DNA of 34,937 bases from Streptococcus mitis 17/34 (GTDB taxonomy: Bacteria > Bacillota > Bacilli > Lactobacillales > Streptococcaceae). Made by a program: the position numbers and the translations under genes. Where the stretch lies: the NCBI GenBank assembly GCA_000430305.1, contig ASZZ01000017.1, positions 1-34,937 of the forward strand. Direction: 5' to 3'. The notes under the pieces are model-generated. The model saw nothing but the letters and a program-made list of their open reading frames with translations. It did no database searches and had not been told where the DNA came from. This document shows, piece after piece, positions 7,563 through 15,624 of this stretch; the stretch's first letter is position 1, and each line of letters begins with the position of its first letter.

Positions 7563-8480
7563 ATGAAAAAACAAAGTTTATTTTTAGTATTGTTAAGTGT
7601 CTTTCTTTTGTGTTTAGGGGCCTGTGGTCAAAAGGAAAGCCAAACAGGAAAAGGGATGAAAATTGTGACCAGTTTTTATCCTATCTACTCTATGGTTAAA
7701 GAGATATCTGGTGATTTGAATGATGTTCGGATGATTCAGTCAAGTAGTGGGATTCACTCCTTTGAACCTTCAGCAAATGACATCGCGGCCATCTATGATG
7801 CAGATGTCTTTGTTTACCATTCTCATACGCTCGAATCTTGGGCAGGAAGTTTAGATCCCAATCTAAAAAAATCTAAAGTCAAGGTTTTAGAGGCTTCAGA
7901 GGGAATGACTTTAGACCGCGTCCCAGGGCTAGAAGATGTGGAAGCAGGGGATGGAGTTGATGAAAAAACGCTCTATGACCCTCACACATGGCTAGATCCA
8001 GAAAAAGCTGGCGAAGAAGCGCAAATTATCGCTGACAAACTTTCAGAGGTGGATAGTGAGCATAAAGAAACTTACCAGAAAAATGCGCAAGCCTTTATCA
8101 AAAAAGCTCAAGAATTAACCAAGAAATTCCAGCCTAAATTTGAAAAAGCGAGTCAGAAGACTTTTGTAACACAACATACAGCCTTTTCTTATCTTGCTAA
8201 GCGATTTGGACTGAATCAACTTGGTATTGCAGGTATCTCTCCTGAACAAGAACCAAGTCCAAGACAACTAACTGAAATTCAGGAATTTGTTAAAACTTAT
8301 AAGGTTAAGACGATTTTTACAGAAAGTAACGCTTCTTCAAAAGTAGCTGGAACTCTTGTCAAATCAACAGGTGTGGGTCTTAAAACTCTAAATCCTTTAG
8401 AGGCAGACCCACAAAATGACAAGACTTATCTAGAAAACCTTGAAGAAAATATGAGTGTTCTAGCGGAAGAATTGAAATGA
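7563..8480 (+). CDS. adcAII: Zinc-binding surface lipoprotein AdcAII (Lmb family)
   Basis: This is a cluster A-I (ZnuA/TroA-type) solute-binding lipoprotein of 305 residues that captures zinc outside the cell for the AdcBC transporter. The signal peptide ends in the lipobox LGAC with lipidation at C21. Zinc ligands fall in the expected contexts: H65 (GIHSFEP), H141 (DPHTW), H205 (TQHTAF) and E280 (NPLEAD). The long His-rich loop of AdcA is absent, as is normal for AdcAII, leaving the site relatively open. The ATG has a clear AAGGGG site 6 nt upstream. The stop codon overlaps the ribosome-binding site of the phtD-like gene, so the two form an operon; pneumococcal data tie AdcAII to zinc supplied by Pht proteins. 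It is probably repressed by AdcR through the operators upstream. Confidence 0.95.
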   Translation: MKKQSLFLVLLSVFLLCLGACGQKESQTGKGMKIVTSFYPIYSMVKEISGDLNDVRMIQSSSGIHSFEPSANDIAAIYDADVFVYHSHTLESWAGSLDPNLKKSKVKVLEASEGMTLDRVPGLEDVEAGDGVDEKTLYDPHTWLDPEKAGEEAQIIADKLSEVDSEHKETYQKNAQAFIKKAQELTKKFQPKFEKASQKTFVTQHTAFSYLAKRFGLNQLGIAGISPEQEPSPRQLTEIQEFVKTYKVKTIFTESNASSKVAGTLVKSTGVGLKTLNPLEADPQNDKTYLENLEENMSVLAEELK

Positions 8481-8487
8481 GGAAAGA

Positions 8488-11400
8488 ATGAAAATCAATA
8501 AAAAATATGTAGCAGGTTCAGTGGCAGTTCTTGCCCTAAGTATTTGTTCCTATGAGCTTGGTCGGTATCAAGCTGGTCAAGTTAAGAAAGATTCTAATCG
8601 AGTTGCTTATATAGATGGTGATCAGGCTGGTCAAAAGGCAGAAAATTTGACACCAGATGAAGTCAGTAAGAGAGAGGGAATCAACGCCGAACAAATTGTT
8701 ATCAAGATTACGGATCAAGGTTATGTGACCTCTCATGGAGACCATTATCACTACTATAATGGGAAGGTTCCTTATGATGCTATCATCAGTGAAGAACTCC
8801 TCATGAAAGATCCGAATTATCAGTTGAAGGATTCAGATATTGTTAATGAAATCAAGGGTGGCTATGTGATTAAGGTAGACGGGAAATACTATGTTTACCT
8901 TAAAGATGCGGCTCATGCGGACAATATTCGGACAAAAGAAGAGATTAAACGTCAGAAGCAGGAACATAGTCATAATCATGGAGGCGGTTCTAACGATCAG
9001 GCGGTAGTTGCTGCCAGAGCCCAAGGACGTTATACAACGGATGATGGTTATATCTTCAATGCATCTGATATCATTGAGGACACGGGTGATGCTTATATTG
9101 TTCCTCATGGCAATCACTTCCACTATATTCCTAAGAGTGACTTGTCTGCTAGTGAATTAGCTGCCGCCCAAGCCTTCCTATCTGGAAAAGGCGGTCAATT
9201 AAGTACGGTTGAATACCGTTCAAGCAGGGGAGAAACAAGATTTAGTGTGAGAACGAGTCAATCTGAGACACCTCAAAATCCTGCAACAGATTCTGAAAGT
9301 CAAAGTGAGGATTTAGCTAGTCTCCTTCAAGAATTGTACGCTTTGCCACTTAGCCAACGTCATGTGGAGTCTGATGGATTAGTATTTGACCCAGCACAGA
9401 TTACAAAACGTACTGCAAATGGTGTCGCAGTCCCTCACGGAGATCATTTCCATTTCATTCCTTATTCGCAAATGTCTGCTTTGGAAGAAAAATTGGCTCG
9501 AAATCTACCAATTGGAGGTCAGCCAGTTCAAAGTCATTCTGATAATCCGAAACCAAGCAGTTCTGAGAAACTAAGTTCAACACCAAATTCAACTATTAAA
9601 CCAAACTTTAATCTCAATACGCCAGCACCGAATCGAGGAACTGGAGGAGCTTATACAACGGATGATGGGTATGTCTTTAGTCCGACAGATGTGATTGAAG
9701 ATACAGGTGACGCTTTTGTTGTGCCGCATGGCAATCATTTCCACTATATTCCTAAGAGTGATTTGTCAGCAGGAGAATTGGCTGCTGCCCAAGCTTATTG
9801 GAATGGTAAACAGGGCTCACATTCTGCTATAAGTTCAAGTAAACCAAGTAGTGATAATGCTAAACCAACTCAACCAAGTTTGCCAGAGACTCCTAATCTG
9901 ACTGTCACTCCAACTTATCATCAAAATCAAGGGGAAGATATTCCAACACTTTTACGTGAATTGTATGCCAAACCTTTGTCAGAACGACATGTGGAATCGG
10001 ATGGCTTAGTCTTTGATCCGGCACAAATTATCAAACGTACAGCTAACGGTGTTGCAGTGCCTCACGGAGACCATTATCACTTTATTCCTTATTCACAAAT
10101 GTCACCGCTGGAAGAAAAATTGGCTCGTATGATAGTTGTTAAGGGACAAAATGGCAGTGTCTTGCCAAGCGTCACTCCTTTGAAGCCAGCCCCTACTACC
10201 AAACCTCTTGCACCAGTGGAAAATAAACCGACTGAACTTGATGTCAACCAGGTTGTTAGAAAAGTTGGCGACGGTTATATTTTCGAGGATAAGGGAGTCA
10301 GTCGTTATGTTCTATCTAAAGACTTGGCTAAGGATAAGATTGACGCTATTGAAAATCTCTTGTCTAAGAAAACTCAAGAGACACATGCCCTAGTTGCGAA
10401 GAAAGAAAATGTCGCTCCTCGTGATCAAGAATTTTATGATAAAGCATATAATTTATTGGCCGAGGCTCATAAAGCCTTGTCTGAAAATAAGGGTCGTACT
10501 TCTGATTTCCAGGTTTTAGACAAATTAGCAGAACGTTTGAATGATGAATCTTCTAATAAAGGAAAATTAGTAGATGATTTATTGGCATTCCTAGCACCAA
10601 TTACCCATCCAGAACGTCTTGGTAAGCCAAATTCTCAAATTGAATATACCGAAAACGAAGTCCGTATTGCACAATTAGCTGATAAGTATACAACCTCAGA
10701 TGGCTACATTTTTGACGAACATGATATTATCAGTGATGAAGGAGATGCCTATGTAACGCCTCATATGGGCCATAGTCACTGGATTGGAAAAGACAGTCTT
10801 TCTGATAAGGAAAAAGCAGCCGCTCAAGCCTATACTAAAGAAAAAGGAATCCTACCTCCATCTCCAGATGCAGATGCTCAAGCAAATCCAACTGGAGATA
10901 GTGCAGCCGCTATTTACAATCGTGTAAAAGGGGAGAAACGAATTCCACTTGTTCGACTTCCATACATGGTTGAGCATACAGTTGAGATAAAAAATGGTAA
11001 TTTAATCATTCCTCATAAGGATCATTACCATAATATTAAATTCGCTTGGTTTGATGATCATTCATACAAGGCTCCAAATGGTTATACCTTGGAAGACTTA
11101 TTTGCGACGATTAAGTATTATGTTGAACATCCTGACGAACGTCCACATTCTAATGATGGATGGGGTAATGCCAGCGAGCATGTCTTAGGTAAGAAAGACC
11201 ACAGTGAAGATCCAAATAAGAACTTCAAAGCAGATGAAGAGCCAGTAGAGGAAACACCTGCTGAGCCAGAAGTCCCTCAGGTAGAGACTGAGAAAGTAGA
11301 AGCCAAACTCAAAGAAGCAGAAGCTTTACTTGCTAAAGTAACGGATGCTAGTTTGAAAGCCAATGTGACTGAAACCCTAGCTGGTTTACGAAATAACTTG

Positions 11401-11502
11401 AGTCTCCAAACCATGGATAATAATGGTATCATGGTAGAAGTAGAAAAATTACTTGCTTTGTTAAAAGGGAGTGAGTCAGTAACGACGAAACCAGAAGCAT
11501 AA
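8488..11502 (+). CDS. phtD: Histidine-triad surface protein, PhtD-like, with internal duplication
   Basis: This 1004-residue zinc-binding surface protein has an N-terminal export signal ending LSIC (C20), the LxxC motif noted for Pht proteins. I count seven HxxHxH triads, at H83, H207, H317, H414, H526, H759 and H843. The module at 182-338 (TTDDGY...HGNHFHYIPKSDLSA, spacer, ESDGLVFDPAQ...HGDHFHFIPYSQMS) recurs at 389-547, so the central region is a tandem duplication of about 207 residues. Pneumococcal PhtD, from memory about 840 residues and five triads, has one copy. The C-terminal half (about 575 onwards) and the Glu/Pro-rich end follow PhtD/PhtB. There is no LPXTG. Pht proteins store or scavenge zinc and bind complement factors. 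It is second in the AdcR-controlled operon with adcAII. Confidence 0.93.
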   Translation: MKINKKYVAGSVAVLALSICSYELGRYQAGQVKKDSNRVAYIDGDQAGQKAENLTPDEVSKREGINAEQIVIKITDQGYVTSHGDHYHYYNGKVPYDAIISEELLMKDPNYQLKDSDIVNEIKGGYVIKVDGKYYVYLKDAAHADNIRTKEEIKRQKQEHSHNHGGGSNDQAVVAARAQGRYTTDDGYIFNASDIIEDTGDAYIVPHGNHFHYIPKSDLSASELAAAQAFLSGKGGQLSTVEYRSSRGETRFSVRTSQSETPQNPATDSESQSEDLASLLQELYALPLSQRHVESDGLVFDPAQITKRTANGVAVPHGDHFHFIPYSQMSALEEKLARNLPIGGQPVQSHSDNPKPSSSEKLSSTPNSTIKPNFNLNTPAPNRGTGGAYTTDDGYVFSPTDVIEDTGDAFVVPHGNHFHYIPKSDLSAGELAAAQAYWNGKQGSHSAISSSKPSSDNAKPTQPSLPETPNLTVTPTYHQNQGEDIPTLLRELYAKPLSERHVESDGLVFDPAQIIKRTANGVAVPHGDHYHFIPYSQMSPLEEKLARMIVVKGQNGSVLPSVTPLKPAPTTKPLAPVENKPTELDVNQVVRKVGDGYIFEDKGVSRYVLSKDLAKDKIDAIENLLSKKTQETHALVAKKENVAPRDQEFYDKAYNLLAEAHKALSENKGRTSDFQVLDKLAERLNDESSNKGKLVDDLLAFLAPITHPERLGKPNSQIEYTENEVRIAQLADKYTTSDGYIFDEHDIISDEGDAYVTPHMGHSHWIGKDSLSDKEKAAAQAYTKEKGILPPSPDADAQANPTGDSAAAIYNRVKGEKRIPLVRLPYMVEHTVEIKNGNLIIPHKDHYHNIKFAWFDDHSYKAPNGYTLEDLFATIKYYVEHPDERPHSNDGWGNASEHVLGKKDHSEDPNKNFKADEEPVEETPAEPEVPQVETEKVEAKLKEAEALLAKVTDASLKANVTETLAGLRNNLSLQTMDNNGIMVEVEKLLALLKGSESVTTKPEA

Positions 11503-11532
11503 GTTTATCCTATTAAATCAAAATGATGTAAG

Positions 11533-11562
11533 AGTCAGTAGCAATACTGGCTTTTATTTTTT
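11533..11562 (+). terminator. Rho-independent terminator after phtD-like gene
   Basis: AGTCAGTA (11533-11540) and TACTGGCT (11545-11552) form an 8-bp stem with one wobble and a GCAA loop, followed by TTTATTTTTT. Confidence 0.8.
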
Positions 11563-11579
11563 AAAATGTTATAAAAATC

Positions 11580-11609
11580 TTGACAGATAAGCTTAAAAAA
11601 AGGTAAACT
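11580..11609 (+). promoter_or_regulatory. Promoter of the phtE-like gene
   Basis: TTGACA at 11580-11585 and TAAACT at 11604-11609 are spaced by 18 bp. The surrounding CTTGACAGAT matches the adcAII promoter (TTGACAGAT at 7499), so the two promoters appear related by descent. Confidence 0.75.
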
Positions 11610-11610
11610 A

Positions 11611-11646
11611 TTTACTGGTTAATTAATTGGTTAAATAACCAGTTTA
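11611..11646 (+). promoter_or_regulatory. Three contiguous AdcR-like operators
   Basis: TTTACTGGTTAA (11611-11622) and TTAATTGGTTAA (11623-11634) have one mismatch each to TTAACYRGTTAA, and ATAACCAGTTTA (11635-11646) has two. All three abut in an unbroken 12-bp phase starting just after the -10 box. Confidence 0.7.
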
Positions 11647-11714
11647 GAAAAAATTGTTTAACCGAGAAAAAGAAGTTAAGAAAAAGCTTCATCATTTATT
11701 GAAATGAGGAATTT

Positions 11715-14700
11715 ATGAAATTCAGTAAAAAGTATATAGCAGTCGGATCAGCTGTTATCGTGTCCTTGAGTCTATGTGCTTATGCGCTAAATCAGCATCG
11801 CTCGCAGGAAGATAAGGACAATAATCGTGTCTCTTATGTGGATGGCAGTCAGTCAAGTCAGAAAAGTGAAAATCTGACACCAGATCAGGTCAGCCAAAAA
11901 GAAGGAATTCAGGCCGAGCAAATTGTTATTAAGATTACAGATCAGGGATATGTGACGTCACACGGTGATCACTATCATTACTATAACGGGAAAGTTCCTT
12001 ATGATGCCCTCTTTAGTGAAGAACTTCTGATGAAGGATCCAAACTACCAACTTAAGGATGGAGATATTGTCAACGAGGTCAAGGGTGGCTATATCATCAA
12101 GGTCGATGGAAAATATTATGTCTATTTGAAAGATGTAGCTCATGCTGATAATGTTCGAACCAAAGATGAAATCAACCGTCAAAAACAAGAACATGTCAAA
12201 GATAAGGAGAAGGTCAGCTCTGATGTTGCTGTAGCAAGGTCTCAGGGACGCTATACGACAGATGATGGCTATGTCTTTAATCCAGCTGACATTATTGAAG
12301 ATACTGGTGATGCTTATATCGTTCCTCATGGAGGTCACTATCACTACATTCCAAAAAGTGATTTATCTGCCAGTGAATTAGCAGCAGCAAAAGCTCATCT
12401 AGCAGGCAAAAATACGCAACCGAGCCAGTTAAGCTATTCTTCAACAGCTAGTGACAATACTAATCAAGCTATAGGAAAAGAATCAACTAGCAAGCCAGAA
12501 AGTAAAGTTGACAATCTCCAAAGTCTATTGAAAGAACTCTATGATTTACCTAGCGACCAACGTTACAGTGAATCAGATGGCTTAGTCTTTGACCCTGCTA
12601 AGATTATCAGTCGTACACCAAATGGAGTTGCGATTCCGCATGGCGACCATTATCATTTTATTCCTTACAGCAAGCTCTCTGCTTTAGAAGAAAAGATTGC
12701 TAGAATGGTGCCTATCGGTGGAACTGGTTCTACAGTTTCTACAAATGAAAAACCTAATAAAGTAGCGTCTAGTCTAGGAAGTCTTTCAAGTAATCCTTCT
12801 TCTTCAACGACAAGTAAGGAACTCTCTTCAGCATCTGATGGTTATATTTTTAATCCAAAAGATATCGTTGAAGAGACGGCTACAGCTTATATTGTAAGAC
12901 ATGGTGATCATTTCCATTACATCCTTAAGGCGAATCAAATTGGTCAACCGATTCTTCCGAGCAACGGTCTAGCAACACCTTCGCCATCACTTCCAATCAA
13001 TCCAGGAACTTCACATGAGGAACATGAAGAAGATGGACACGGCTTTGACGCTAATCGTATTATTGCTGAAGATGAGCAAGGTTTTATCATGAGTCACGGT
13101 GATCACAATCATTACTTCTTCAAGAAGGATTTGACTGCTGATCAAATCAAGGCAGCGCAAGACCACTTGAAAGGGGCAAATACAGCAACACCAAATCCAG
13201 CTCAGGATGACGATCACGATGAAGATCATCATGGACACCATCATGATGAAGACCATGATCACGGTTTTGATGCTAATCGTGTTATCGGTGAGGATGAACA
13301 AGGATTTGTCATGAGTCATGGTGACCACAATCATTACTTCTTCAAGAAAGATTTAACAGCAGAGCAAATTAAGGCAGCTCAGGATCATTTGAAAACACAT
13401 CATGATGCAGAGTCTGTAAAACCTCTTGCTAAAACGGTAGAGTCTTTCTCAAGAGATGCTAGTGATGAAGAAAAAATTGCTTATATTTCTAAAACATACG
13501 GAGTTCCACTTGAAGCTATTAGAATTTCAAACGGATTCTTTGTCTTTGGAAATCCAGACCAAGCCTACGATCCAACTCATATTCATCCTTACGCTGTTCG
13601 TAAGGAACACGTTCGGATTCCTCTTCAAACTGGAAATCCAGAACTTGATTTCCTAAATGAACTTTATACGACAGCCTTACGTGATGGTGTATCACCTTAT
13701 AGTTTGCAGGTAGAAAATGGTAGTTTTGTGATCCCTCATGGAGACCACAATCACTACATCAAGGTTCAAACTAAGGGCTATGAAGTGGCATTGAAAAACA
13801 AGATTCCAGCTCTTCAATCCAATTACCAACCTGGAGCTTTTGATGAAAAGGCAGTTTTGGCAAAAGTAGATCAACTTCTAGCTGATAGCAGAAGCATCTA
13901 CAAAGACAAGCCTATTGCACAAAGACAGATTGAGTTAGCCTTAGGTCAGTTTACTGAAAACATGAAGAAACTGGCAACTAACTCTACAGCGGGTTATCTT
14001 GCAACACTTGATCTCTTTGATAAGCAATATATCCATATTGATGAAAGTGTCAAACCTGTTGCAACAAGTGCTCTAGATAAGAAATATCAGGCCTTGATTG
14101 ATAAAATCAACACACTGGATACAGACTCTTATGGACTTCCTAAGAAAGACCTACTCGTTCGACTCCAAGAAGCTAAGTTAGCTAAAGATGAGGCTGGTTT
14201 AGCAGCGGTTGAATCACAACTTCAAGCCTTGCAAGACTTTAATGACCGAACAGGGGTTACAACTGTTGAGTACATTAAGTATTTCTACGAACATGTTAAT
14301 GACGGTCGTTTGAGTGATGAACTTCGAAACAAAGTAGCTCAGTTGACTTGGACCTTGTATCAATCTCAATCCTTCCTTAAGGCAGCAGAATTGAACAAAT
14401 TATTCCCAAGCATCTATCAAGCAAAACAAGAAGTGGAAGAAGCTTTGAAAGCTCAACCAACTACTGCAAAATCAAGTCAAACAGTTCTAGATACTGAAAA
14501 AGTAGATAATCAAAGTGCCAAGACAGCTATTTATGGCTTCTTGAAAGAATTGTACGGAGACTTTATGCCTGAAGAGCATGTCAATCATGTCAGCAAGGAA
14601 CAAGTAGAAAGTCTTTTGAGCAAGGCAACTCAACTCTTAGATCAAATCCAAGAAGAAGGCATCAGACAATCCTTGGCAGAAGAAGTAGAAAATCTCAAAG

Positions 14701-15233
14701 CTGCTACAAACAAGGCTGATGCAGACTTGGATGAAGTAAACAGCCAGGTGAAAGATGTCTTGACTCGTATCGCTAGTGCTCTTCAACAAGAGAAAGAAAA
14801 TGCTGAGCAAGATCCTCAGACACTTGTACTCTATCAAAAACTTTACGATATTCTTATGTCGCTTCATGCTTACTTAGAAAACAATAAGGGTTCTGATGCG
14901 GACTTTGATAAGGTGGATGCTCTACTAGACCAACTTTCTGCTAAGAGTAAAGATAAAGCTGCTTTACTTGAATTGACAAAAGCTATTCTGGTCTTGAATC
15001 AAGAAATCAAGTCAAAATCAAGTTCGAGTGAAGAAGCAACTCCAGCAACAAATAGTGATAAGACCAGTGCTGAGAACCAATCAAACACAGCTGCGGAATC
15101 TAACAGTGAAACTGCAAACGACGAAAACAAACCAAGCAACACAACAGATTCTAAACCTGCTGAATCAACTTCAGAAAAGGAAACAACAGAATCTACAACA
15201 AGTACTGGAAATCAAGAAAAACCAGTAGAGTAA
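11715..15233 (+). CDS. phtE: Histidine-triad surface protein, PhtE-like N-terminus with an atypical C-terminal half
   Basis: This 1172-residue exported protein has a signal ending LSLC (C21). The first 400 residues follow the Pht family. I count seven HxxHxH triads: H83, H205, H309, H396, H461, H535 and H675. A 44-residue unit (GFDANR...SHGDHNHYFFKKDLTA...AAQDHLK) is repeated at 443-486 and 517-560, separated by a His/Asp/Glu-rich loop (about 498-516) like the zinc-collecting loops of AdcA/ZnuA. Beyond about residue 700 it is mainly charged helix-forming sequence and ends in a Ser/Thr/Asn/Glu tail without LPXTG. This half does not resemble the pneumococcal PhtE C-terminus I remember. A GAGGA site precedes the ATG; the gene is monocistronic between two terminators. 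The function is inferred as zinc scavenging plus host interaction. Confidence 0.88.
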   Translation: MKFSKKYIAVGSAVIVSLSLCAYALNQHRSQEDKDNNRVSYVDGSQSSQKSENLTPDQVSQKEGIQAEQIVIKITDQGYVTSHGDHYHYYNGKVPYDALFSEELLMKDPNYQLKDGDIVNEVKGGYIIKVDGKYYVYLKDVAHADNVRTKDEINRQKQEHVKDKEKVSSDVAVARSQGRYTTDDGYVFNPADIIEDTGDAYIVPHGGHYHYIPKSDLSASELAAAKAHLAGKNTQPSQLSYSSTASDNTNQAIGKESTSKPESKVDNLQSLLKELYDLPSDQRYSESDGLVFDPAKIISRTPNGVAIPHGDHYHFIPYSKLSALEEKIARMVPIGGTGSTVSTNEKPNKVASSLGSLSSNPSSSTTSKELSSASDGYIFNPKDIVEETATAYIVRHGDHFHYILKANQIGQPILPSNGLATPSPSLPINPGTSHEEHEEDGHGFDANRIIAEDEQGFIMSHGDHNHYFFKKDLTADQIKAAQDHLKGANTATPNPAQDDDHDEDHHGHHHDEDHDHGFDANRVIGEDEQGFVMSHGDHNHYFFKKDLTAEQIKAAQDHLKTHHDAESVKPLAKTVESFSRDASDEEKIAYISKTYGVPLEAIRISNGFFVFGNPDQAYDPTHIHPYAVRKEHVRIPLQTGNPELDFLNELYTTALRDGVSPYSLQVENGSFVIPHGDHNHYIKVQTKGYEVALKNKIPALQSNYQPGAFDEKAVLAKVDQLLADSRSIYKDKPIAQRQIELALGQFTENMKKLATNSTAGYLATLDLFDKQYIHIDESVKPVATSALDKKYQALIDKINTLDTDSYGLPKKDLLVRLQEAKLAKDEAGLAAVESQLQALQDFNDRTGVTTVEYIKYFYEHVNDGRLSDELRNKVAQLTWTLYQSQSFLKAAELNKLFPSIYQAKQEVEEALKAQPTTAKSSQTVLDTEKVDNQSAKTAIYGFLKELYGDFMPEEHVNHVSKEQVESLLSKATQLLDQIQEEGIRQSLAEEVENLKAATNKADADLDEVNSQVKDVLTRIASALQQEKENAEQDPQTLVLYQKLYDILMSLHAYLENNKGSDADFDKVDALLDQLSAKSKDKAALLELTKAILVLNQEIKSKSSSSEEATPATNSDKTSAENQSNTAAESNSETANDENKPSNTTDSKPAESTSEKETTESTTSTGNQEKPVE

Positions 15234-15321
15234 AAAAGTTGGTAGTCGGAGATCTAGGAGATTTTCCCATTCAAGGCTGTTTCCTATTTCTCATTGTAAT
15301 TATAAACCATGGCAACATAAG

Positions 15322-15360
15322 AAAACGAGCATTTCCAAAAGAGGAGGTGCTCGTTTTTTG
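15322..15360. terminator. Terminator after phtE-like gene, possibly bidirectional
   Basis: AAAACGAGCA (15322-15331) and TGCTCGTTTT (15348-15357) form a 10-bp stem followed by T's. On the other strand the stem is followed by TTTTCTTATG, so it could also stop readthrough from the ABC-F gene. Confidence 0.8.
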
Positions 15361-15624
15361 ATAGTTAGAAGTAGTTTTTATCCGTCTATTTAGAGTTGAT
15401 TACAAATGATCTTGAAAGAAATGATTGACTTGAATGTGGATATAAGATTTATTCACTGATTATAATGTTTAAATAGCGCTTCAAAGCCAAGAATTATCTT
15501 CAGGAGTGTGAAGATTATAAAATTTGTCCCAAACTTAATCTATAATAATCAATTTATTAAAAATAAACATTGTAGTCGTATTTTAAAGATTGTTTTTCCA
15601 ACAATTCTTTAGGTTTCTTTTTGT
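15361..15624. other. AT-rich intergenic stretch, no gene seen
   Basis: This lies between converging transcription units. I find no credible ORF, RNA gene or known repeat. It holds a TATAAT near 15460 with no gene attached and a small imperfect hairpin (AAAGATTGTT / AACAATTCTTT, about 15585-15612) that may be a weak 3' structure for the minus-strand gene. It may be decayed sequence. Confidence 0.4.

Noticed and set aside
11958-12344. Long antisense ORFs within the pht genes (also 13011-13334 and 8833-9123)
   Set aside because: Open antisense frames arise from His/Asp-rich codons of the sense strand; no ribosome-binding sites or family features.
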